Source of the DNA: Hirundichthys speculiger
Lineage: Eukaryota > Chordata > Actinopteri > Beloniformes > Exocoetidae
Assembly (NCBI GenBank): GCA_018398805.1
Contig: JAGFBZ010000940.1
Coordinates: 1,190,001 to 1,254,000, forward strand
Direction of reading: 5' to 3'
Length of the DNA: 64,000 nt
The notes beneath the pieces are model-generated. The model was given only the letters and a program-made list of their open reading frames with translations, searched no databases and was not told where the DNA came from. This document shows positions 55,545 through 64,000 of this stretch, in pieces (within the stretch, counting starts at the first letter, position 1; every line of letters begins with the position of its first letter). Position numbers and translations under genes: made by a program.

Positions 55545-56580
55545 CTTAGGAGCATCCTGATGAGCCATACCGCCGGGTGGGCAAAGGTCCAGTCCTTGAC
55601 TTGGATAACTGGCTCAAAGCCTCAGGTATGGCAGTTTTCACTCTTCCTACTAGCCAGAATGCTCTCAGAGTTTGCTGAAGTAGAACGAGGAACGCAGTTC
55701 CAACAGCAATGTCATTTTTTTCACCGTGCCATTTCTGCTGTGCTTGCAAGATGGGGAAGAAGTGCCATATGAAGTACCACCAAAACTGGTCGGCTCAGAC
55801 TTGAGTGCGTCTTCACCTCTTGCGTCTGAGCAATTCCGATTGTGGGTAGATCAGTTGTGGCAGAGAGTAGTCTGGCCACCCCATTAGTAAGGAGTAGGTT
55901 GTGATGGATCCAGGTCTGCAATGTCCGAGGGAATATAACCCAGGGGCCTGGAGTTGAGGCTACTCTCCACCTTGATCAAGACTGTTCTCAACACCTTCTC
56001 TGACACAGTCTGAGCTCCTTATGTAGTGTACAGGGCTGCTTTCACAAACAGCACTTCTCTTTCCCAAGACCCCTCCGAGTGTGGAGTATTAGGGGGATTG
56101 AGACGAAACCGGTTCTGTTCTGCTGCCAGTTGTTCAAAGAGGGCTGGCTCCAGGGTACTGAATGGTTCAGGCAGTTCTTTACGTCTACCTTTAAAATTGA
56201 CCCCTTGGTCCAAAAGTAGCTCAAAGGGCTTTCCTCTATGAGCTAATCTCACTCTGAAATGGCAAGGAATCAATTTTCCACAGTCTGTCAACATCGCTGG
56301 AGAGCTTAGCTTCTGACGAGACAACTGAGGTGAAAAGGCGCTGCTGTGGGGTTAGCCAGTGACACAGGCATCTTTAGGGATCTTGTAGAGTCCATCAGAG
56401 TCTGGTTCACACAGCTGCAGGTCCACCTGGTGGGCCCAGGTGTACTGGCCCCACTGAAGTGATAAGATATCTTGTGAAGCCCTCTGATATTAATGGGTTT
56501 TGAGTCTACACCACCAACAGTGTATAGATAAGCAAAGTAACAAAGTGAATTCCTGCTGCAAGTAACCTTCAACATTTTTC
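55545..56580 (-). pseudogene. BEL/Pao-type retrotransposon integrase remnant
   Basis: Minus-strand integrase region. From right to left: part of the catalytic core with a LLLDQGVNFKG segment near 56180-56215 (family form SDQGTNF), NPPNTPHSEGSWEREV near 56060-56110 (the PPxxPHxGGxWER motif with its catalytic glutamate), LIKVESSLNSRPLGYI-like sequence near 55940-55985, and a C-terminal TRQKWH-like segment with LRAFWLVGRVKTAIP near 55610-55670. In-frame stops and a frameshift near 56025 make it dead. The upstream RT and gag were not found, nor LTRs. Confidence 0.8.
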
Positions 56581-59500
56581 TGTTTCAAATGTATCTGGTA
56601 TTTGTAACATGTTTTTCATAGCCTACAGAGAACCTACAGTTCATCCACCATACATCTATGCCTATACTGAACATACATACTGAACATACAAAGTCACAAC
56701 AATAAGAAAATGGAAAGAAAAAGAATCAGGAAGCCTTATGAGCTAACTCTCAAATCATTGACTGCTACTTCTCAAAGCAGGACATGCATTGCACAACAAT
56801 AACATGAGAAATCATCTTTGACACATACCATGTATCTGTAACAGTCATATAAAACAACCTCCTCAACAGTGTGCTGACAGCTAACGTTCTAACTCAGGAA
56901 TATTATAACAACTTCCCAATCTAATAACAGTAAGGCCAGGTTGGCCATCCATCCATATCTGTTTGGCCCTTTGCCTTTTTCAGTTTGCTCCATCCGATGT
57001 AACCCAGTCCCTTGACCGACTCATGTTTGGGTTCCTGTTCGATCACTGCCACTCATTCTTTTCTTCACTTCCCTTGTTGCTCTCTTTTCTGGCTCTGCCA
57101 TCTAACGTAATCTTAAAGTATACATACAGGTTGTGATGTATGTCACAAAATGGGTCGCGCGCTGTGTTTGACAGCAGGCAGGCCAAACTTTGTTTAGTAC
57201 CCGTTCAGCAGAGTTGTATAGTGCTATCGAAGGTGATGCAGACCAATAAGTTGATCTATCACTAAAATAATTTTAAGAAACATTATTATAAGGCTGCCAA
57301 GTTACATTGTGTTGCTTTAAAGATTAACTTCTATTGTGTGACTGGTATAAAAGTGTGAAGTGCAAAACTACTTTGTACTCTGTAGCTCAACTTGCTAGAT
57401 AATACCTTCAAAAAGTCATACATATTCAATAAAACATTAGGTTCAAATTGTAAAAGAGTAGTTCAGGGAGTACAATATTTTTTTTTCATCCATGGATTGG
57501 CCTCTACAGTGGGGTTCTAGATCGTCACCCCACTGATAATATTTGGGTTGTGCTTGAAAAGGCTGATTGTGAGATCTTAGCAAAAAATTGATGTGATGCA
57601 AATCTGGACACTCAATATACTAACAGGCAAACGGCTACTGGCAAAATATTACGATTAACAACAGGACTCTTGTGATCCGTCCATCCCGATTACATTGAAC
57701 TATAAACTATAAAGGAAATGGTCATTTCTTTTCCTTGACTGCTGCAATATTTCAGAAAGCCTACCAGCATGCACAATGAAACACACTGAAAAAGCACGAA
57801 CCATCAGCCAAACAAGGCAGATGTTATTCATTGAATTTCACCAGCTCTTCATACAGTCATTGGAAATAGAACACATACCCTCTTTGAAATGGTTTTAAAT
57901 CCTTATCAGGACAAAAATTAAAGTAAATCTACATGGGGTTAACAATAACACATTACATGACTACTTACCCAAAATATTGAAACAGTATGTGAAAATATTT
58001 GGTACATCTTTACTGCTTCTGCAAATCAAATGAACAATGCAGTTTGCTGGTTCTGGAGCATTCAAGTGTGACTCAACACAATTAGTCATGTCATTATAAT
58101 TCAAATTTCCCAAAAAGTCTATCATACTGGAAAGAAAAGATTTTTCATAAGTGGAAAAAAAAAAAAAAAAAAAACCAAGGACAGTAGCCAACCTTCCCTG
58201 GAGTGGACATCCCAGCAAATTCTACCCAAGATAAGAAAAAATAAAATAAAAAAAACAAAAAAAAAAAACACAAGAAACCCAAGAGCTACATCTCAAAGTC
58301 TGCAGGCCTCTGTATGTTATTAGGTATGTTATTAGGTAGGTATTATGCTCATGATGAACCAATTAAAACATTACTGCAAAAGGAAGGCTTGTTTGGAAGT
58401 GTTGACAGGAGAAAGCCTCTTGTTTCTCAAAATAACATATCAGCATGACTCAACTGGTGCACCTCACCTGTAGAGACCCACATTTATTCTAACACTGAAA
58501 TGCAATTTTTTTTTTGTGCAGTGCAGAAGACATAAGTCAGCTAACTTTTAGAGATCAAGTCGGGTTGTTATTGTTCATTTTATTTGATCCAATACTCTGC
58601 ATACCAATGTAATTGCATCTTTAATAAAGAAAAAAAAAAAAATCAGTTGTGGTTTGTAACAGTTAATGTTTCCATCCCTATCACTGACATTCTCCGGGGG
58701 CCAATTTACATGTTACCTCCTACAATGCATGCTTTTCCACAAAGGCTGCACTTGTGTAGACACCAGTTACAAAACAAATAAGACAGATTCATTGCAAATG
58801 GAAACAAAAGTCCAGAGTCAGCTGTGATCAGATCTGATCCGCTGCTTATCATCAGATAGCATGTGGAGCCACCCAGAGATTCCACAAAAACCACATCTGC
58901 TCAGCATATGACCTGCAACCATGCCCTCCAGTCCTGTACAGCAGCCAGAGACAGCAGGGCTCTGCTCTGATATGCTCTTACAGTGAAAAAGGTTTCAGCG
59001 TGAGGCAAAAACACAAGACATGAGGGAGAGGACTGAAGCAGTGGTATATGGAAAAGAAGTCATGAATTGACAGCTTCAATGAAGCTGTTACTTATTGATG
59101 TGTAGTGAATTCATCTTCTGAGTGCATTGTTTAAGCATGAATGTGAGCTTTGATTATTTCTTCCAGATGATGATATAACATTTCGCTGTCTGCCGATCAT
59201 GTGACTTACAAGAAGATTTGTGATGATCTAACCAGTGCTGATATAATAAACCTGCATCCTCCATGCTATTATTCTTATGTCCTGGCCTCATCAAATAACA
59301 CTGGAGCTCTAAATCTCATTCAATCTTCCAGCCCAGTGACAGCCTGGAACCCATCACACAGGGGGTTTATCCTGGCATGGTCTGTGCCTACATATGTTCA
59401 TAAATGAATTCATGCATTTGCAACTTTGGAGTGTGCATGTGCTGTACACAGTATATTGTTCTGTGTCTGTGTCTGTGTCACAAAGGAAACAGGTCGCTCT

Positions 59501-60083
59501 CACTGCCAGTAAAGTCCCATTAATCACCCGTGCGGCCACAAAGCAGGCCAGGCATCGAATGGGACTGTATGTCTGTAATCCTAAACCACAATGCCTCACT
59601 GCTTATGAACACTGTCCGTCTTCCATCGATCACGCATCTGGATCCCATTGTGTCATGCCCCAACATCAGACAGTCATCTGGAGCCCATGGAGGAAAAGAG
59701 TGGGAAAAGGAGGGGAACAAGGGCACTCTGATTACTGGTAGAGTGATTAATCATAACCATATTGGTAACAGGATGAGGCAACGACAGAGCTGGACTACAG
59801 GGCTGAATGATAATGCCTGCTGCTTTGGGTTTGGGGTGTCAATATTACTCTAAAACTGAAAGCTCAAGGTCAACGCGTGAGCAGGGAGAGTTAAATAACA
59901 GTGAGAGGGTAAAAATTTCATGAACTTGAGGAGACGTGAAGGTAAAATAGTGCTTTGAGTTGGTGGATGCCCAAACTTTCTGATCTGTAGTGTTATAATA
60001 TGGTAAACACTTAGGGATTTTTCAAAAAAAAGTAAAGGGGATACAAATAATCTTTGGGGGTAGTGACACTGAAACCACTCATA
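56581..60083. other. Long unannotated stretch
   Basis: 3.5 kb without a supported gene. Poly-A runs are at 58155-58174 and 58247-58268. 59100-59860 is non-repetitive, mixed-composition sequence that might include conserved noncoding DNA. Overlapping frames of 81-115 aa at 59354-59853 on both strands contradict one another. Confidence 0.35.
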
Positions 60084-60125
60084 TACAGTCAATACCAGAA
60101 GTTTACATTTATTTTATAAAAAGTA
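60084..60125 (-). mobile_element. Tc1-like left terminus
   Basis: TACAGTCAATACCAGAAGTT followed by TACATTTATTTTATAAAAAG, the terminal sequence of a Tc1 family that also appears in salmonid-like elements. The transposase part probably continues at 61480, beyond a nested hAT-like MITE. Confidence 0.65.
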
Positions 60126-60790
60126 GGGCTGGGCAACGATTAAAATTTTTAATCGCGATTAATCGCATTATAATGAATTCAAAAGTAGTGTAAAGGTCAC
60201 TTTTATTGAAATGTTCTGCTGCCATATGAACTAAACTCCCATAACATTTGTTGTTCAAACACTTTTAACATCAGCACTTGTCAGTAACACATATTTAGTG
60301 TAAATCTCATCTTAAAAATGTCAAATAAAATAAAGCTTATTGCCACTGCCATGGCATTAATGTCATCCTGTTTTTTTTTAAGAAAAATTAAGTCTACCAA
60401 CAAAATCCTGAGCCACAATCAGAACATTAAAACAGGTAATTTCTGAGGTAACAGTAGAAACTTTTAACGGGGAGTTCAACTTGTCAGTTGTTACAAATAA
60501 CCTTGTTTCTGTTAAATCCTCCATCTGGGAGAACTTTAAAATGAAAATGTCCATTTAAAAGTTCTGTAACTTTATCAATCTGTGTATCATTCATTCTTTC
60601 CATTTTCAATTGTCAATCAAAAATTTTAAAAATTAAAAAGTGACATTTTATTTTGTTTTTAATTTTTTTAATCTAACACACAAAAAAAAAAACCAGAAGA
60701 AATGCTTGTTTTTTTTAATATTTCAATTTTAGTCTTGGATCAAAAATACCGCCAATAATCAAAAAATGAAAAAACAGGCCACGGGACTGA
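60126..60790. mobile_element. hAT-like MITE (TAGGGCTGGGC type), nested
   Basis: Starts TAGGGCTGGGCAACGATTAA and the motif AATCGCGATTAATCGC, a common fish hAT-like repeat. The right end was not found; the limit is approximate. 60600-60730 is A/T-rich low complexity. Confidence 0.55.
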
Positions 60791-61479
60791 ATTTGTTTTT
60801 AATATTTAATTGTCCGGTTTACGTGACCCTGAAATGGCTTTGTACACGTCAGTTCAGGTAGCATGGAAGGAATCACATACTATAATATTTGCAATATTGT
60901 GGAAATCTGAATGAAAACTCAGCTCATAAATAAAGAGAACCAAAGCGCTCTCCAACTCTGCGTCTTCTCCTCAGATCATCACAAGCACAAAATCTTCTGA
61001 TGCTCATTTCCAGCATTGCAGAACACCCAGGATGATATTTTTAGTGAGAAGTAATATTCTTAAAAATTGCGGGTCGTTTTATAATCAAGGAATAGACTTT
61101 CTGTTGTCATTACACATCTGTGCCACTAGATGGAGTCGCACTGAAGTAACCAGTAAGAGAACAGCAGGACAGTGAACACATGGAGCAGATCTGATGTAAA
61201 ATGGAGGAATGATGTGATCGTCTAGAACAAAGGGATTTAAAAGTTTTGTTGTTGTTCAGAATTTTTTTTTTTCAGACAGAATTGTTTAATATTGCTACCT
61301 GAGTTGCTACCCGAACTGTAAAGTACAGGGATTTTTACCGCTCTCCATGTCCGTTTTAACTTTTCCGCATGTTTACCTGCCAATTCTCTTCCGATTCCGC
61401 AGCAGCCAGTAACAGACTTTTCAAAACAAAAGCATGTGAGCAACATGCGTTAACGTGCAATAAAATAAATGTCGGCATT
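60791..61479. other. Unannotated stretch
   Basis: No supported feature. Poly-T at 61262-61273. Confidence 0.35.
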
Positions 61480-62150
61480 GTTGGTGTCCAGAATTTACTA
61501 ATTTGCCCCATTTGCCCCCCAGCTATAATTTCCAGACTGATGTCTTAACATGTTGCCTCAATATTTCTGTATAATATTCTGTCCTCATGATGCCATTGAT
61601 TAGTTAAAGTGCCCCAGTCCCTCCTGCAGCAGAACACCCCCACAGCATGATGCTGCCACCCCCGTACTTCACAGTTGGGATGTTGATCTCAGTTTTTGAA
61701 GTTTTATTCCTTTTTCATCCAAATGTAATGATTGTCATTATGGCCAAACGGTTCAATTTTTAATTTCATCAGACTACAGGACATGTCTCCGTAAATTAAG
61801 GTCTTTGTCCCCATGTGCATTTGCAAACTGTATGCTGTTTTTGGAGTAATGTCTTCTTCCTGACCGAGTGGTCTTTCAGTCCATGTTGGTTCTGAACTTG
61901 AGGTTGGTTCTGATCTTCATGAGGTCTGTTGCTTTAATTCAGAGATTGATATGCACATTTGGTACCAACGCATGTTCATCTCTGGGACACTGAACCCGTC
62001 TTCTTCCTGAGTGGTATGATGGCTGGACATTTACATGGTGTTTATACAGTTTTCTTCCTAATATCTTGGAATCAAGCAATCAGTGTATTTGAGGTGTGCT
62101 TTAAGATTAGTAGTGGGACACAATTTAAAAAACAAAAATCTAGTTAATTA
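61480..62150 (-). mobile_element. Tc1-like transposase remnant, N-terminal and central part
   Basis: Reading leftward from 62000: a PEMNMRWYQ-like RDERTLVRKVQ region near 61950-61985, a DE-containing SLMKLKIEPFGHNDNHYI segment near 61725-61780, then [17 protein letters not shown] codons near 61640-61680 with frameshift, and an [25 protein letters not shown] region near 61560-61630. The C-terminal third is lost. It is likely one element with the terminus at 60084. Confidence 0.8.
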
Positions 62151-62280
62151 GAAGCTTTGTAATTTAATGATCACAATAAATAACATCTTTATCAACAAGC
62201 AATATTTGACACAATAAGTCACATTTTTTTAATTTAAATAAATTTTGGCTGATGATTGAATCAATTAATAGACAGATGTG
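62151..62280. other. AT-rich spacer
   Basis: No feature between the Tc1 remnant and the LINE tail. Confidence 0.4.
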
Positions 62281-64000
62281 AACTTAAACAACAAAAATTT
62301 TTATTATAATATTATATCCTTTATTTAACCAGATGTGAGTCTCATTGAGATTAAAATCTTTTTCAACAGAGACCTGGCTAAAAATTGGCAGCAGTTAGTT
62401 AAAAAGACATCAGAAAAAAACAAATCAACAAACAATCAGCGCCATCAGAATAAATCAATTAAAACAATTACACTCATCAAGGCAACTCGTTTCCCTGTCC
62501 TGCAGAGCTGACTGAAATTCATCCAGAGTAATGAGTTCTGTCAGTTTCATATTGGTTTGAAAATTCTTCCAAGAGGATGGAGCAGCATATTTAAAAGTTT
62601 TCTTTCCAAACTCTGTGCAAACATTTGGGACCTGCATTTGTAAGGTCCTTTGGGAAAGGAGAGCGTAGATGGTAAACAGAGTCCAATTTCTTCAGTAAAT
62701 TATCCGGAGAGTTCATGTAGAGCAGATCGCCATAATCCAATGAAGGAATGAAAGTCGCTAAAATTAAGCGTTTATGTACCTGATGAGACAAACGTGATTA
62801 GTATCTAAAGAAGAACCCAAGCTTAAGTTTTAATTTAGTGATTTTCAATGTGCAGATTGATAGACAAATTCTGTTCAATAATAAGACCTAAATATTTATA
62901 AAATTGGACTTCAGTTTCAGTACCTTGAGAGGTTGTGATCTTTACATTACCTGTTGGTTTTCTGGTTTTTGTAAACAATATAAACTTGGATTTTTCTGCA
63001 TTGAGCACCAATTTCAGATGAGACAGATGGGATTGGATGGTATCAAAGGCAGACTGAAGATGGTCCAAGGTTTGTATTAATGAGGGTGACGTGCAATATA
63101 TAATCGTATCATCTGAATAAAAGTGAAAACGAGCATTAGAAATATTAACACAAAGGTCATTCACGTACAAGTAAATGACAATAAAATGAAAATAACAGAG
63201 GTAGGTCCCAGAACAGAGCCCTGAGGCACACCACTCCGCACAGGGAGAACAGAAAAGGAGGATCCAGCAACCTCAACAAATTGTGATTTGTTCAGATAGA
63301 ACATTCAGATAGACCACATTTCAGAAGCCTGTCTGCTAAAGTTCCATGGTCTACTGAATCAAAGGCTTTGGACAAATCTATAAAAAGTGCAGCACAGTAC
63401 TTTTTTGCAGTCCAGTAAACCAATTATATCATTAACAACCTTGACAGCTGCAGTTGTTGTACTGTGACGCTTCCTGAAACCAGACTGGTATTGAGATAAG
63501 ACACAATTCTCATCAAAGAACTCTTTAAGTTCTTCACTTGTTTTTCAAGAGCTTTAGCCAAAACAACTTAGATATCGGGCTGTAGTTATTAACAGCAGAG
63601 GGGTCCCCTCCTTTCAGCAAGGGAAGAACAAAGGCGGACTTCCAGATACCAGGAATCTCATTATTAATGAATGTAAGGTTAAAAATATGAGTTAAAGGAT
63701 GTGCTATAAAATCAGCAGCTACTTTAAGAAAATATATCTGGACCAGCAAATCTGTGAGTATCCAGTGGTATGAGAGCTCTGTGAACCTCCTGTATATCGA
63801 CTGCAGTAAACTTAAAAGGCTGGGCAACAGAACTCAAAATAGGCTGTAAATTATCATCCTGCTTATTTTGTCTTGAACCAGATTGGAATAATTCAAACAA
63901 AGTGCATGAAGAGATAAAGTGCTTATTAAAACAATTTAAAATATCGGCTTTGTCCGTTATAGTAGATGAGTCCTTCACAATACAACCTGGTAGATCGTTA
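62281..64000 (-). mobile_element. L2-like LINE, RT region and 3' end (continues beyond window)
   Basis: The best preserved LINE here. From the right edge inwards (N to C): a connector with ILNCFNKHFISS near 63915-63950, IWKSAFVLPLLKGGDPSAVN near 63590-63660, RT fingers with decayed SGFRK-like codons near 63470-63490, a GVPQGSVLGP-like block near 63200-63240, catalytic YSDD near 63106-63125 (usual form YADD) within FHFYSDDTIIY, then LSHLKLVLNAEKSKFILF near 62970-63030, YKYLGLIIEQNLS near 62860-62900, DYGDLLYMNSPD near 62705-62740, and a C-terminal FQSALQD region near 62480-62520. The tail carries CCTTTATTTAACCAG at 62319-62333. A few frameshifts and stops interrupt it. The 5' end is outside the window. 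Confidence 0.92.

Overview
The window looks like teleost fish nuclear DNA with no host protein-coding gene that I can support. The evidence is a dense mix of families typical of ray-finned fish: Rex3 (RTE-clade) LINEs, L2/CR1-like LINEs with TATC- or ATTGA-type tails, several Tc1-like lineages, hAT and Tc1 MITEs, a GC-rich TIR family, BEL/Pao, and degenerate GGAT, TATC and TTAGGG arrays. Every recognisable reading frame is transposon-derived and almost all are broken by stops or frameshifts. I would guess a percomorph-type fish; the species cannot be told from this.

Layout. 0.3-4.4 kb: L2 tail, degenerate Tc1, and a LINE ending in a perfect (TATC)20 tail. 4.8-7.5 kb: a shared dispersed repeat, a Rex3 copy whose middle is replaced by another LINE tail, and an L2 fragment. 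8.6-12.2 kb: Tc1 pieces, a 701-bp GC-rich-TIR element and a 366-bp MITE with TA duplications. 14.3-16.6 kb: a hAT MITE followed by an unidentified CpG-dense segment. 18-20.8 kb: RTE-like LINE, GGAT-headed repeat and Rex3 in reverse. 22.3-24.4 kb: an L2-Rex3 chimera whose Rex3 part is split by an almost perfect 142-bp palindrome and an unknown 646-bp segment. 25.3-27.2 kb: unexplained minus-strand frames and a possible conserved noncoding block. 28.6-33.8 kb: hAT MITE, long L2 copy, pyrimidine tract, decayed hAT transposase (KIAA1586-like) and a Rex3 end.

34-44 kb: palindromic tandem repeat, a 636-bp GATAA/AGCTA array with a LINE behind it, the longest copy of the GC-rich-TIR family, a hAT MITE with near-perfect 8-bp target duplications, remnants of a YqaJ/ISL2EU-like accessory protein and a palindromic MITE. 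46.4-48.8 kb: a Tc1 element (TA duplications visible) carrying a 1.24-kb insertion which holds a 440-bp TRIM. 50-50.6 kb: a 499-bp TTAGGG-like array. 51.6-56.6 kb: split Rex3, palindromic MITE, other repeats and a BEL/Pao integrase remnant. 60-64 kb: Tc1 with a nested hAT-like MITE, then an L2-like LINE running off the window.

Most interesting system: the TRIM at 47058-47497. It has two 168-bp terminal repeats differing at one base, a 104-bp interior with a polypurine tract, and a tRNA-like block (A and B boxes, resembling tRNA-Glu) inside each repeat. That matches the small tRNA-promoter TRIM type described as Helenus. A second family member at 22947-23088 exists only as a self-complementary palindrome made from the first half of the same LTR, folded at a natural GGGATATCCC dyad. 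The genes do not cooperate as a pathway; the window records successive transposon insertions.
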